NCBI GenBank assembly: GCA_029569475.1
Contig: JAKQSZ010000046.1
Coordinates: forward strand, 1 to 48,017
DNA: 48,017 nucleotides
From: Candidatus Eiseniibacteriota bacterium
Lineage (GTDB): Bacteria > Eisenbacteria > RBG-16-71-46 > CAIMUX01
Reading direction: 5' to 3'
Part shown: positions 26,922-38,363 of the stretch, one piece after another
Position numbering within the stretch: the first letter of the stretch is position 1
Layout: each line of letters starts with the position of its first letter
Made by a program: the position numbers and the translations under genes
Notes under the pieces: model-generated
Databases searched by the model: none
What the model saw: only the letters and a program-made list of their open reading frames with translations
Told to the model about the DNA's origin: nothing

Positions 26922-28452
26922 GCCCTTCGACCGTGACCCCCATGGTGGTCGACACGACGACGATCGAGGATCCCACCATCCGCCAGCCGCTCGTCATCGG
27001 CGAGAACAATCTCACCACGGTGACCGACAAGGTCTGCTCGCTGGTCGAGCGTCCGAAGCCGCCGCGGGCCTGGTACATCGCCCTCGGGGTGTCGGCGGCC
27101 GTGACGGCGGTCCTCTTCGCCATGATCGGTCACCTGTTCTTCACCGGCATCGGCGTCTGGGGATTGAACAACCCGGTCGGCTGGGCGTGGGACATCACGA
27201 ACTTCGTCTTCTGGGTGGGCATCGGACACGCCGGGACGCTGATCTCGGCCATCCTCTTCCTCTTCCGGCAGAAGTGGCGCACCGCCATCAACCGCTTCGC
27301 CGAGGCGATGACGATCTTCGCGGTCATCTGCGCCCTGCTCTTCCCGACGATTCACGTGGGGCGCCCCTGGCTGCTCTTCTGGGTCTTTCCGATCCCCAAC
27401 ACCATGAGCGTGTGGCCGCAGTTCCGCAGCCCGCTCCTCTGGGACGTCTTCGCCGTCAGCACGTACATGCTCGTCTCGCTGATGTTCTGGTACATGGGCA
27501 TGATCCCGGACCTCGCGACCCTGCGCGACCGGGCCACCACCAAGGTCCGGGCCTTCGTCTACGGGTTGCTGGCGATGGGCTGGCGCGGTTCCAACCGGCA
27601 GTGGCATCGCTACGAGACGGCCTACCTGCTGCTGGCCGCCCTGGCCACGCCGCTGGTGCTGAGCGTCCACTCCGTGGTCAGCTTCGACTTCGCCACCTCG
27701 CAGCTTCCCGGCTGGCACACCACCATCTTTCCTCCCTACTTCGTGGCCGGCGCCATCTTCAGCGGGTTCGCCATGGTGCTGATGCTGCTGATCCCGTCGC
27801 GGCAGTTCTTCGGGCTGCGCGAGCTCATCACGATGCGGCACCTGGAGAACATGGCCAAGATCATCCTGGCCACGGGCATGATGGTGGGCTTCGCCTACTC
27901 GACGGAGTTCTTCATGGCCTGGTACAGCGGCAACGAGTACGAGCGGTTCACCTTCCTCAACCGGGCCCTCGGCCCCTACGCGTGGGCCTACTGGACCATG
28001 GTGAGCTGCAACGTCCTCGTGCCCCAGATCTTCTGGTCCAAGAAGATGCGGACCAACCTCTGGGTGCTGATGATCGTCTCGATCCTGGTCAACGTCGGGA
28101 TGTGGTTCGAACGGTTCGTCATCATCGTCACGTCGCTGAGCCGGGACTTCCTCCCGGCGGCCTGGGGGCACTTCACCCCGACCTATGTCGACGTGCTCAC
28201 CTTCGTCGGCAGCTTCGGGCTCTTCTTCACCCTCTTCCTGCTCTTCCTGCGCTACCTGCCGATGATCGCGATGGCGGAGGTGAAGAGCGTCATGGCGCAG
28301 GGAGCCCACGAGCACGAGGGACGCGGGATCGGCGACTACTGGGGCGACCTCCCGCGCGGCGACCAGGTCGATCACGCGACGGAACTCGCCGGAACATCCA
28401 CCCGGTCGGGCCGCGCGCCCCTGGGGGGCGGCCGCCCCGAGGGAGGTCACTC

Positions 28453-28456
<4 letters not shown>
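26918..28456 (+). CDS. actC: Alternative Complex III subunit ActC (NrfD-like quinol-binding membrane protein)
   Basis: 512 residues with about ten transmembrane helices, of the NrfD/PsrC family. Recognisable stretches are [53 protein letters not shown] and [14 protein letters not shown], all typical of ActC. It holds a quinol site and is the membrane partner of ActB. Translation is coupled at both ends: ATGA with actB and ATGA with actD. The C-terminal tail is a charged, Gly-rich cytoplasmic segment. Confidence 0.95.
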
Positions 28457-29031
<575 letters not shown>

Positions 29032-29034
29032 GCG

Positions 29035-29715
29035 ATGTCGCTGTTCAAGTTCCGCAAGCCTGCCCTGGAGCCGGTGCCGGCCTGGCTCTGGCCCTCGATC
29101 ATCATCCTGACGCTGGCGTCGTTCCTGCCGTTGGTGCTGATCGCCAAGGAACGGGCGACCCGGGCGTCCCGGACGCGCGTCCAGATCATCCCCGACATGG
29201 ACCAGCAGCCGAAATTCCGTCCCCAGAGCGCCAACCCGCTCTTCGCCGACGCCCGGGCCATGCGCCCGCCGGTACCCGGCACGGTGGAGTTCCGGCAACC
29301 GGCCCAGGATCCGCACCTCGACTTGGGGCAGGTCGATGGACAGTGGGCAACGACTTTCCCGATGCCGGTGACGGCGGAACTGCTGCGACGCGGCCGCGAA
29401 CGGTATGACGTCTTCTGCGCTCCCTGCCACGGCCTCGGCGGCCGCGGCGACGGCCCGGTCCACGTCCGGGCGGAGCGCCTGGAAGAGGGCACCTGGACGC
29501 CGCCGGCGTCCTTCCATACCGACATCGTCATCAACCGGCCGGTGGGTCATCTGTACAACACGATCACCCACGGCATCCGCAACATGCCGGCCTACGGCGG
29601 ACAGATCCCGGTCGGGGACCGCTGGGCGATCGTCGCCTATGCGCGGGCCCTGCAACGGAGCAACCTGACAGTGGTCGGGGACGTCCCGTCCGGCCAGGTC
29701 GGCGCGCTTCGCTAG
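29035..29715 (+). CDS. actE: Alternative Complex III subunit ActE, monoheme cytochrome c
   Basis: 226 residues. An N-terminal membrane anchor (about 17-38) is followed by a periplasmic domain. It has one heme c site, CAPCH, followed by GLGGRGDGPV, and a distal methionine in GIRNMPAYGGQIP. Length and motif match ActE, which takes electrons from ActA and can deliver them to the CuA/cytochrome c domain of the oxidase. It starts 3 nt after actD. Confidence 0.93.
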   Translation: MSLFKFRKPALEPVPAWLWPSIIILTLASFLPLVLIAKERATRASRTRVQIIPDMDQQPKFRPQSANPLFADARAMRPPVPGTVEFRQPAQDPHLDLGQVDGQWATTFPMPVTAELLRRGRERYDVFCAPCHGLGGRGDGPVHVRAERLEEGTWTPPASFHTDIVINRPVGHLYNTITHGIRNMPAYGGQIPVGDRWAIVAYARALQRSNLTVVGDVPSGQVGALR

Positions 29716-29724
29716 GAGATAATC

Positions 29725-30927
<1,203 letters not shown>

Positions 30928-30939
30928 GAACGGCCGCCC

Positions 30940-31425
30940 ATGACCGACAGCAACAAGCACGGCAAGCCCGACGCCACGAATCCGGCGGACGATCCCGCGA
31001 TGGCCCCCGACGGCGCGGACATCCATGACAAGCCCGCCTCCGAGTTCGAAGAGGGCGATCCCAAGGCCTCGACCACCCTGGTGGCCGCGGTCGTGGGCGC
31101 GCTGATCGTGCTGGTCCTGAGCATCGCGGTCCAGGCGTACTTCTACAACGCCGAGGAGGCGGAGCACGCCCGCAAGGTCATCTCCGCGGTTCCACAGGAT
31201 CTCGCGCGCCTGCGGGCCGAACAGCAGGAACAGCTCGCGACCTACCGGTGGGTGGATCAGCGCAGCGGGCTCGTGCAGATCCCCATCGATCGCGCGATGG
31301 AGTTGACGGTTCGCGACCAGGGGGCGCTTCCCGCGTTGCCCGCGGCGGCCCGGCAGGCGGCGGCCGCCCCCAGCGCAGAGACCTCTCCTGAAGCGGGCGC
31401 GCAATCCCCGAGCGCGCCCCACTGA
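30940..31425 (+). CDS. Small single-span membrane protein between act and cox genes
   Basis: 161 residues. A charged cytoplasmic N-terminus is followed by one transmembrane helix (about 46-70). A conserved-looking periplasmic stretch comes next (ATYRWVDQRSGLVQIPIDRAMEL), then an Ala/Pro-rich tail. Similar small proteins with the YRWVD…IPIDRAMEL motif are common beside SCO genes in oxidase clusters of related bacteria, so an assembly or accessory role is likely, but no function is known. It is 12 nt after actF and 17 nt before the SCO gene. Confidence 0.8.
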   Translation: MTDSNKHGKPDATNPADDPAMAPDGADIHDKPASEFEEGDPKASTTLVAAVVGALIVLVLSIAVQAYFYNAEEAEHARKVISAVPQDLARLRAEQQEQLATYRWVDQRSGLVQIPIDRAMELTVRDQGALPALPAAARQAAAAPSAETSPEAGAQSPSAPH

Positions 31426-31442
31426 AGGCCGCGGAGATCGAC

Positions 31443-32507
31443 ATGACGAACAGAACGAAAACATCCCCGGCGAACCGGCCGGGGACGCAGAAGCAGCTTC
31501 GGCGGAGATCCGCCGCCGGCGCGATCTGGCTCGTCTGGATCCTGGCCGGCTTCATCATCCAGCCGGCGCGGGCGGCTCAGGGGGCCTCCGCCGCGCCTTC
31601 CGCCATCACGGACGATGCCGCTCCGGCGGCGGTTGCGGCTGCCCCGGTTGCGGCGGTTGCGGTGGACGAGGCCGCCATGGCGGGGGAGGCCACATCATCG
31701 GCCGGCAGCGGCGCCGACAGCGCGAGCTATGGCACCGGCGACCGCATGGAGCCGCTCCCCTCCGATCTCGAGGGGATCGGCATCGAAGAACATCTCAACG
31801 CCCAGATCCCGCTGGATCTGACCTTTACCGACGAGGAAGGGCGCACCGTCCAACTCGCGGAGTACTTCACGGGACAGCGGCCGGTCGTCCTGAACCTGGC
31901 CTATTACACCTGCCCGATGCTCTGCACTCTTGTCCTCAACGGCGTCACCGATGCGCTCAAGGGGCTCCGCTGGACACCGGGCAAGGAGTACGTCGTCGTC
32001 ACGGTCAGCATCAATCCCGATGAGGTGCCCGAGCTGGCAGGCCTGAAGAAGGCGAACTACATCGAGGAACTCGGCCGCCCCGAGGCCGCCGGGGCTTGGC
32101 ACTTCCTCACCGGGGAGCAGTCGCAGATCACGGCACTGGCCGAAACCGTCGGCTTCAAGTACCGCCAGGATCCGCAAACAGGAGAGTTCATCCACACCGC
32201 CGGAACGTTCATCTGCACGCCCGACGGGCGGATCTCCCGTTATCTCTATGGGATCGAGTACGAGCCGCAGACCTTCCGCCTGGCGTTGCTCGAGGCCTCG
32301 GAAGGGCGCATCGGCACCACGTTGGATCGCATCATCCTCTACTGCTACCACTACGACTCCGCCTCGGGCCGCTACGCCCCCGCGGCGATCGCCATCATGC
32401 GACTGGGCGGCGGGGCCGCCGCCGTGCTCCTGGGGGTGGCCCTGACCGCGCTGTGGCGCCGGGATCGAAGGCGCCGGTTCGCCGCCGAGGGAGGGGTACA
32501 AGCTTGA
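31443..32507 (+). CDS. sco1: SCO1/SenC copper chaperone, membrane anchored
   Basis: 354 residues. A signal/anchor segment (about 25-45) leads into an Ala-rich low-complexity linker (about 46-95), then a thioredoxin-fold SCO domain. The copper ligands are present: C157-PML-C161 (CxxxC) and H251 in FIHTAGTF. A C-terminal transmembrane helix (about 315-335) follows, typical of the SCO form found in ACIII-caa3 clusters. SCO proteins deliver copper to the CuA centre of subunit II, and ctaC is the next gene (TTGA overlap). Confidence 0.93.
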   Translation: MTNRTKTSPANRPGTQKQLRRRSAAGAIWLVWILAGFIIQPARAAQGASAAPSAITDDAAPAAVAAAPVAAVAVDEAAMAGEATSSAGSGADSASYGTGDRMEPLPSDLEGIGIEEHLNAQIPLDLTFTDEEGRTVQLAEYFTGQRPVVLNLAYYTCPMLCTLVLNGVTDALKGLRWTPGKEYVVVTVSINPDEVPELAGLKKANYIEELGRPEAAGAWHFLTGEQSQITALAETVGFKYRQDPQTGEFIHTAGTFICTPDGRISRYLYGIEYEPQTFRLALLEASEGRIGTTLDRIILYCYHYDSASGRYAPAAIAIMRLGGGAAAVLLGVALTALWRRDRRRRFAAEGGVQA

Positions 32508-33463
32508 AGCAGCAGCTTCTGCGGGCCGGGGTGGATCCCGGATTCTGGATGCCCGCGCAGGGTTCGACCACGGCCCAGAACGTGGACTGGCTCTTCAACG
32601 TCATCCTGGGGATCTCGATCTTCTTCTTCCTGCTGATCGTCGTGCTGGTGACGTTCTTCGTGATCCGCTACCGGCGGCGCCGCGGAGCGGTTCCGGAGAA
32701 GAGCGCGAGCCACCATACCGCCCTGGAGCTGACCTGGAGCATCATCCCGCTGTTGCTGGTGATCGTGATCTTCTTCCTCGGCTTCAGGGGGTACCTGGAC
32801 ATGGCGACGCCCCCGCAGAACGCCTACGAGGTGCAGGTCACCGCGCAGAAGTGGAACTGGCAGTTCACCTATCCCAACGGCCACACCGACGCGGCCCTGC
32901 ACGTGCCGGTGAACACGCCGGTGCGGTTGGTGCTGTCATCGACCGACGTGATCCACAGCCTGTTCATTCCGGCATTCCGCATCAAGAAGGACGCCGTGCC
33001 CGGCCGCTACACCAAGGCCTGGTTCCAGGCCACGACCGCCGGGACCTATCCCATCTACTGCGCCGAGTACTGTGGGACGCAGCACTCGGACATGCTCGCG
33101 GACTGCATCGTGCATGAGCCGGGAGGGTTCGAGAAATGGATGGCCGAGGCGGCCGACTTCATCGGGCGCATGCCGCCGGCCGACGCGGGCGCCCGTCTGG
33201 TCAAGGCGCGCGGCTGCCTGAGCTGCCACACCGTCGACGGGCGCGCCGGGATCGGACCTTCCTTCAAGGGGCTTTTCGGCACCGAGGCCGTCCTGACGAA
33301 CGGCCAGAGGGCCCTGGTGGATGAGAACTACATCCGGAAGTCGATCCTCGACCCGGCCTCCGAGGTGGTCGCCGGTTTCGACCCGGTGATGCCGACCTAC
33401 CAGGGACGGATGAAGGACAAGGAGATCTCGGTCATCATCGAGTACATGAAGACCCTGAAGTGA
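32504..33463 (+). CDS. ctaC: Cytochrome c oxidase subunit II with fused cytochrome c (caa3 type)
   Basis: 319 residues from TTG 32504, overlapping the sco1 stop and preceded by GGGAGGGG; the longer reading of this frame is antisense-like to sco1. Two transmembrane helices (about 25-60 and 70-95) are followed by the CuA cupredoxin domain with H151, C186, C190, H194 and M197 ([12 protein letters not shown]). A C-terminal cytochrome c domain has CLSCH (238-242) and methionine in VMPTYQGRM. The fused cytochrome c defines caa3 oxidases and lets ACIII pass electrons directly without a soluble carrier. The export signal is the first helix region, and the start is the least certain part. Confidence 0.94.
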   Translation: MKQQLLRAGVDPGFWMPAQGSTTAQNVDWLFNVILGISIFFFLLIVVLVTFFVIRYRRRRGAVPEKSASHHTALELTWSIIPLLLVIVIFFLGFRGYLDMATPPQNAYEVQVTAQKWNWQFTYPNGHTDAALHVPVNTPVRLVLSSTDVIHSLFIPAFRIKKDAVPGRYTKAWFQATTAGTYPIYCAEYCGTQHSDMLADCIVHEPGGFEKWMAEAADFIGRMPPADAGARLVKARGCLSCHTVDGRAGIGPSFKGLFGTEAVLTNGQRALVDENYIRKSILDPASEVVAGFDPVMPTYQGRMKDKEISVIIEYMKTLK

Positions 33464-33524
33464 CGCGCCGGACGCAGGCGCGGCCGCCCGCGCCGGTCGA
33501 AACCGAACAGAAACGGAAGTACTG

Positions 33525-35189
33525 ATGAGCACACTCACGACGACCATTCCCCCCGGCGGCACCAGCACCGCCGTGGTGGAGGACAACTACCTGACCCATA
33601 CGCAGGGGTTGAAGTCCTGGCTCTTCACCCTCGATCACAAGCGCATCGGGGTGATGTACCTGGTCTCCATCCTCTCCTCCTTCCTGCTGGGCGGGGTCCT
33701 GGCCCTGCTCATCCGGACCGAGTTGCTGGGGCCTCAGGCGGGCATCATGGACGCCGACACCTACAACCGCGTCTTCACGCTGCACGGCGCCGCCATGATC
33801 TTCCTCTTCATCATTCCCGGGATTCCCGCGGCCCTGGGCAACTTCATCCTGCCGATCATGCTCGGGGCCAAGGACGTGGCCTTCCCCAAGATGAACCTGG
33901 CCAGCTACTACCTCTACGTCATCGGGGCCGTCTTCTCGGTCGTCGCGATCGCGACGGGCGGCGTCGACACCGGCTGGACCTTCTACACCCCCTACAGCAC
34001 GACCACCAACAGCAGCGTTATCGCCATGACATTCGGGGCATTCATCCTGGGGTTCAGCTCGATCTTCACGGGGATCAACTTCATCGTCACGATCCACAAG
34101 ATGCGGCCGGCCGGGATGACGTGGTTCAAGATGCCGCTCTTCCTCTGGTCGCTCTACGCCACCGCCATCATCCAGGTGCTGGCGACCCCGGTGCTGGGGA
34201 TCACGCTGCTGCTCCTGATCGTCGAGCGGGCGCTGGGGGTCGGCATCTTCGATCCGGCACTGGGAGGGGACCCGGTCCTCTACCAGCACTTCTTCTGGTT
34301 CTACTCCCATCCGGCGGTCTACATCATGATTCTCCCCGCCATGGGCATCATCAGCGAGCTGATCTCCGTCTTCAGCCGCAAGCACATCTTCGGCTACCGG
34401 TTCATCGCCTTCAGCTCCATCGCCATCGCGACGATCGGGTTCCTGGTCTGGGGGCACCACATGTTCACCAGCGGCCAGTCGAACCTGGCGAACACCATCT
34501 TCAGCTTCCTGACCTTCGCCGTCGCCATCCCTTCGGCCATCAAGGTCTTCAACTGGACCGCGACGATGTACAAGGGGTCGATCAGCCTGGAGACCCCGAT
34601 GGTCTATGCTCTCTCCTTTCTCTTCCTCTTCGCGATCGGCGGGCTGACCGGGCTCTTCCTCGGGGCCCTGGCGGTGGACGTTCACCTCCACGACACCTAC
34701 TTCGTGGTGGCGCACTTCCATTACGTGATGATGGGAGGGACGGTCATCGCGTTCCTGGGCGGGCTCCATTACTGGTGGCCCAAGATGTTCGGCCGAATGT
34801 ACAACGAGAAGCTCGGCCGGATCGCCGCCATCCTGATTTTCCTCGGCTTCAACCTGACGTTCTTCACCCAGTTCGTCATGGGGACGAAGGGGATGCCGCG
34901 GAGGTACTTCAACTACCCCGAGCAGTACACGGGCTATCACCAGCTCTCGAGCCTCGGCTCCTACATCATGGGAATCGGGTTCTTCCTGGTGGCCTACTAC
35001 CTGATCAAGTCGCTCCTGAACGGCCCGAAAGCCCCGGCCAACCCCTGGGGGGGGAACTCGATGGAATGGAAGTGCTCCTCGCCTCCGCCGCACGACAACT
35101 TCGCCACCCCGCCGCCGGCGGATGATCCCTACGACTACAGCCGCCTGACCTACCGGGAGAAGACCCGCGAGTGGGTGCCGACGGCATGA
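33525..35189 (+). CDS. ctaD: Cytochrome c oxidase subunit I, A2-type heme-copper oxidase
   Basis: 554 residues, 12 transmembrane helices. Ligands are visible: H87 (heme a), H262-P-A-V-Y266 (CuB and the cross-linked Tyr), H311-H312 (CuB), H397 (heme a3) and H399 (heme a). The helix VI motif is YSHPAVY, so the D-channel glutamate of A1 enzymes (HPEVY) is absent and the preceding Tyr-Ser marks subfamily A2, as in Rhodothermus caa3. It reduces O2 to water and pumps protons. It ends ATGA over ctaE. Confidence 0.97.
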   Translation: MSTLTTTIPPGGTSTAVVEDNYLTHTQGLKSWLFTLDHKRIGVMYLVSILSSFLLGGVLALLIRTELLGPQAGIMDADTYNRVFTLHGAAMIFLFIIPGIPAALGNFILPIMLGAKDVAFPKMNLASYYLYVIGAVFSVVAIATGGVDTGWTFYTPYSTTTNSSVIAMTFGAFILGFSSIFTGINFIVTIHKMRPAGMTWFKMPLFLWSLYATAIIQVLATPVLGITLLLLIVERALGVGIFDPALGGDPVLYQHFFWFYSHPAVYIMILPAMGIISELISVFSRKHIFGYRFIAFSSIAIATIGFLVWGHHMFTSGQSNLANTIFSFLTFAVAIPSAIKVFNWTATMYKGSISLETPMVYALSFLFLFAIGGLTGLFLGALAVDVHLHDTYFVVAHFHYVMMGGTVIAFLGGLHYWWPKMFGRMYNEKLGRIAAILIFLGFNLTFFTQFVMGTKGMPRRYFNYPEQYTGYHQLSSLGSYIMGIGFFLVAYYLIKSLLNGPKAPANPWGGNSMEWKCSSPPPHDNFATPPPADDPYDYSRLTYREKTREWVPTA

Positions 35190-36172
35190 GCGCGCCTCGC
35201 GATCCAGAGGGTGGCATCGCCACGGCGCAAGCGGGGCACGAGCACCCCAGCTACCTCGCGCATCATTTCGAGAGCCCGCGCCAGCAGTTCGAGTCCGGCA
35301 AGACGGGGATGTGGCTCTTCCTCTCCACGGAGATCCTCCTTTTCTCCGGGCTCTTCTGCGCCTATGCCATCTACCGCTCGAACCACCCGGAGATCTTCAT
35401 CTACGCCCACCAGTTTCTCGACAAGACGCTGGGGGGCATCAACACGTTGATCCTGATCCTGAGCAGCCTGACGGCGGCCTGGTCGGTGCGGGCCGCGCAG
35501 CTCGGGCAGCGCCGCCTCCTCATCGGGCTGATCCTGGTGACGCTGGCCTGCGCGGTCGCGTTCATGGGGATCAAGGCGGTCGAGTACGAGCACAAGTGGA
35601 AACACGGCCTGCTCTGGGGGCAGCGCTTCCAGCCGGAAGAGAGCCACGGTGAGGCCGGCCATGGCTCTGCCGCGCCGGAAGCGGGGCACGCGGCGGCGGA
35701 AGACGCCGGGCATGGTCAGGGCGCCTCGGGCGCTCCCTCCGTGGCGGGAAGCGCTCCCCCGGCGGGAATGCCGGCCCCGGCGCACGGCGGCTCCCCCCTT
35801 CCAGGGAACTCCGGCGCCACGCCCATCAGCCTCCTGCCGCCCTCGGACACGCGATCGAGCATTCCTCCCGCCGCGATGGGGCCGGAGGGGCTGGCGCATC
35901 CCGATCGGATCATGCCGGTCGGAGACCACGCGGCCCTGGCGGTCCGGCCGAAGAACGTCCAGATCTTCTTCGGCATCTACTTCGTGATGACCGGCCTGCA
36001 TGCCCTGCACGTCATCGCCGGCATGGGCGCTTTCCTCTGGGTGCTCCGCCGGGCCATCCGCGGCGATTTCAGCCCGGAGTACTTCACGCCGGTCGACCTG
36101 ACGGCCCTCTACTGGCACCTGGTCGACATCATCTGGATCTACCTCTTCCCGCTGCTCTACCTGATCCACTGA
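35186..36172 (+). CDS. ctaE: Cytochrome c oxidase subunit III with long His-rich loop
   Basis: 328 residues from the ATG overlapping the ctaD stop. Five transmembrane helices show subunit III signatures: [42 protein letters not shown] and [19 protein letters not shown]. Between helices 3 and 4 lies a loop of about 105 residues (147-251) rich in His, Gly, Ala and Pro ([22 protein letters not shown]). The loop is usually much shorter. It is not an exact tandem repeat. The location suggests either metal binding or an unstructured expansion. Confidence 0.93.
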   Translation: MSAPRDPEGGIATAQAGHEHPSYLAHHFESPRQQFESGKTGMWLFLSTEILLFSGLFCAYAIYRSNHPEIFIYAHQFLDKTLGGINTLILILSSLTAAWSVRAAQLGQRRLLIGLILVTLACAVAFMGIKAVEYEHKWKHGLLWGQRFQPEESHGEAGHGSAAPEAGHAAAEDAGHGQGASGAPSVAGSAPPAGMPAPAHGGSPLPGNSGATPISLLPPSDTRSSIPPAAMGPEGLAHPDRIMPVGDHAALAVRPKNVQIFFGIYFVMTGLHALHVIAGMGAFLWVLRRAIRGDFSPEYFTPVDLTALYWHLVDIIWIYLFPLLYLIH

Positions 36173-36232
36173 TGCACCCGATGCTGATGGACAGGTTGGC
36201 CAGGAGACCCGCACACAGGAGAGACTGACGGC

Positions 36233-36682
36233 ATGGCGCACAACCCCGAATCATCCACCTCCCCTCGCCACGGCGCCGGCGTGCCCGGCTCCAGAGCGGG
36301 CCACGGCGACGCGGCGGGTCACGGCTATGGAGTCGGTCACGGCCACGGAGCGGGTCACGGCCAGGGGCTTTCCCACATCATGCCCATGAAGGTCCTGCTC
36401 GGCGTCTGGGCGACGCTGGTCTTCCTGACCTGGATCACGGTGGCGGCGACGCGGGTCGACCTCGGCGGGTTCAATCTCTGGCTCGCCATGGGGATCGCGA
36501 CCTTCAAGGCAGTCGTGGTGGCGCTCTACTTCATGCACCTGCGCTATGACCGGCCGATCAACGCCATCATCTTTCTCGGCACCCTGCTTTTCGTCGGGCT
36601 CTTCATCGGCCTGACCCTGATCGATACGCACCACTACCGCCCCGATCTGATTCCGGGTTACTCTCCCGCCATGCCGCAATAG
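36233..36682 (+). CDS. ctaF: Cytochrome c oxidase subunit IV (prokaryotic COX4 family)
   Basis: 149 residues. The C-terminal two thirds has three transmembrane helices with VWATLVFLTWITVAATRVDLGGFNLWLAMGIATFKAVVVALYFMHLRYD, the COX4_pro signature. The N-terminal 45 residues are a His/Gly-rich tract (AGHGDA, AGHGYG, VGHGHG, AGHGQG) encoded by an 18-nt repeat. Subunit IV is a small stabilising component of caa3-type oxidases. Confidence 0.92.
   Translation: MAHNPESSTSPRHGAGVPGSRAGHGDAAGHGYGVGHGHGAGHGQGLSHIMPMKVLLGVWATLVFLTWITVAATRVDLGGFNLWLAMGIATFKAVVVALYFMHLRYDRPINAIIFLGTLLFVGLFIGLTLIDTHHYRPDLIPGYSPAMPQ
36296..36367 (+). repeat. 18-nt in-frame tandem repeat x4 in ctaF
   Basis: Units start at 36296, 36314, 36332 and 36350 (GCGGGTCACGGCCACGGA type) and encode the AGHGxG hexads of the subunit IV N-terminus. 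Confidence 0.9.
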
Positions 36683-36745
36683 GGATTCGGGCCGCGCCGG
36701 CTGGATCAACCCGGGGGCGAGCGCCGACTGGCGAAGGAGGTGGCT

Positions 36746-37336
36746 GTGGACTCATCAGAAAGCCCCGTGACCGGCCGGCCGGCCGGGGGGTCCGCCGGAC
36801 GATTGGGGATGATCCTCTTTCTGGCGGCCCTGGGCGTGCTCTTCGCCGCCAGCATGGTCGCCTACCTCGTCGTGCGCTTGCGAGCGCCGCACTGGCCGCC
36901 GGAGGGAAGCCCCCGCCTTCCCGCCGGGCTCTGGGTCAGCACGGTCCTCCTGTTGGCCAGCAGCTTCACGATCCGCGAGGCGCTGGATCGCGTCCGCCGC
37001 GGGGCGCAGACGCCGCTCCGATCCTGGCTCGTCGTCACCTTCGCGCTGGGCGTCGCCTTCCTGCTCTCGCAGATCCTCAGCTGGGGCAACCTTGTGCTCG
37101 CGCACCATCTCCCGGCTACCGCGAACCTCTACGCGTTCACCTTCTACATGCTGAGCGGCCTGCACGGCCTGCACGTTCTCGGCGGGCTGGTCGCCATGGG
37201 GATCGTGCTGCGCAATGCCTACCGTTCGAAGTACACCCCGGCCCGGCATGAAGGGGTGAGCTACCTCAGCATGTACTGGCACTTTCTGGATGCGGTGTGG
37301 CTGGTCATGTTCGTGGTGCTCCTCATTGCGAGCTGA
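36746..37336 (+). CDS. Second subunit III-like heme-copper oxidase protein
   Basis: 196 residues, with GTG 36746 five bases after GGAGG; an in-frame GTG six bases earlier overlaps the ribosome site. Five predicted transmembrane helices with subunit III motifs near the end: FYMLSGLHGLHVLGGL and SYLSMYWHFLDAVWLVMFVVLL. It is shorter than ctaE and lacks its long loop. Two COX3-family genes in one cluster may mean a two-part subunit III or a paralogue for assembly. It is the last gene of the respiratory cluster; no T-rich terminator was seen after it. Confidence 0.88.
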   Translation: MDSSESPVTGRPAGGSAGRLGMILFLAALGVLFAASMVAYLVVRLRAPHWPPEGSPRLPAGLWVSTVLLLASSFTIREALDRVRRGAQTPLRSWLVVTFALGVAFLLSQILSWGNLVLAHHLPATANLYAFTFYMLSGLHGLHVLGGLVAMGIVLRNAYRSKYTPARHEGVSYLSMYWHFLDAVWLVMFVVLLIAS

Positions 37337-37384
37337 GCCGGTTCCGGCCGAAGGTCGCGCAGGTTTCGGGTGGAGGGCGGCACC

Positions 37385-37618
37385 ATGAGTGCAGCATGTG
37401 GAGACAGCGGGCCGGACGAACCGCTCCAGGAACGGACGCAGATCATCCTCTACGTCTCCGACCAGGCCGCGGCCTGCCGGTTCTACCGCGCCGTTCTTGG
37501 GGTCGCGCCGTCCCTCGACGTGCCGGGGATGGCCGAGTTCCCTCTGCCCCGCGGCGCGCTCTCACGAAACACCGTGATGGAGCCGCGGGACTCAACTCAA
37601 GGGAAACGGAGACCATGA
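37385..37618 (+). pseudogene. Truncated VOC/glyoxalase-fold gene
   Basis: 77 codons from ATG 37385 (GGAGGG upstream). Residues 22-60 (IILYVSDQAAACRFYRAVLGVAPSLDVPGMAEFPLP) are the clear first half of a vicinal-oxygen-chelate protein of the glyoxalase/bleomycin-resistance type. After GAL the similarity stops and a short unrelated tail runs into the stop. Full proteins are about 120-130 residues, so the second beta-alpha-beta-beta-beta module, which supplies metal ligands, is missing. The stop overlaps the next ATG (ATGA), so a deletion may have fused the remnant to its neighbour. It is probably non-functional as an enzyme. Confidence 0.7.
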
Positions 37619-38160
37619 ACACTCTCGCCTGGAGCGCTCTGCTTGGCGCCGCCCTCAGCCTGTGTCTTCCCGTCGCCTGCGCGGTTGCCGGCGCCGGGTC
37701 CGCCGGCGGGTCCACGGAAGACCACGACGCGGCCGAGTCCGGACTGCCGGGTTTCGCCTTTCTCGCATGGCTCGCCGGTTGTTGGGAGTCCGTCCTGGGG
37801 GAGACCATCATCGAGGAGCAATGGATGCGCCCGCGCGGGGGATTCATGCCCGGGATGAGCCGGACCGTCGTCGGCGGCGCGGCCCGTGAGCACGAGTTCC
37901 TCGACATCCGCGTTGATGGCGCCTCTCTGGTCTACACCGCGCGTCCTTCGGGGCAGGCCGAGACTTCGTTCCGTTCCGTCGAGATCACGCCGGAGCGTCT
38001 GGTCTTCGAGAACCTCGAACACGACTTTCCGCAGCGGATCATCTACACCAGGGCAGGTCTCGATTCCCTGGTCGCTCGCATCGAGGGGCAGGCTGGTGGA
38101 ACGGTTCGGGGCAGGGACTTCCCGATGCGACGCGCGCCGGAGTCCCGGCTGACGCGCTGA
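37615..38160 (+). CDS. Exported DUF6265-like protein
   Basis: 181 residues from ATG 37615. A signal peptide (about 1-25, SALLGAALSLCLPVACAVAGA) is followed by FLAWLAGCWES, EEQWMRPRGGFMPGMSRTV and VFENLEHDFPQRIIYTR, the recurring motifs of the DUF6265 family of small lipocalin-like exported proteins. Function is unknown; the fold suggests binding of a small hydrophobic ligand. It overlaps the VOC remnant and may now depend on it for translation. Confidence 0.8.
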   Translation: MNTLAWSALLGAALSLCLPVACAVAGAGSAGGSTEDHDAAESGLPGFAFLAWLAGCWESVLGETIIEEQWMRPRGGFMPGMSRTVVGGAAREHEFLDIRVDGASLVYTARPSGQAETSFRSVEITPERLVFENLEHDFPQRIIYTRAGLDSLVARIEGQAGGTVRGRDFPMRRAPESRLTR

Positions 38161-38273
38161 AGATCTGCCACGGCAGTCGCCTTGGAGCCTCTCCGGATCC
38201 CGTGACGGGCGTCAGGTTTCACGCGAGCGGCCCCTGCACTGCGGCCCGATGGCGTCTCGATGGATCCATCCTC

Positions 38274-38279
38274 TATAAT
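38274..38279 (+). promoter_or_regulatory. Possible -10 element (TATAAT) before the M23 gene
   Basis: A perfect TATAAT in very GC-rich surroundings, 84 nt before ATG 38364. No good -35 is seen at 16-18 nt, so another activator or sigma factor may assist. Confidence 0.4.
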
Positions 38280-38363
38280 GACAGTGGCTTTGATTGCAGA
38301 CCCGATCAGGTGGCCCGTGGGCGGCCCGATCAGGCTCCGGTATCCCCCACCCAAGGAGTCGCC

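Noticed and set aside
26743..28452. Long upstream extension of the actD frame
   Set aside because: It overlaps actC completely and is basic, low-complexity sequence; the ATG at 28453 overlaps the actC stop and begins the conserved ActD region.
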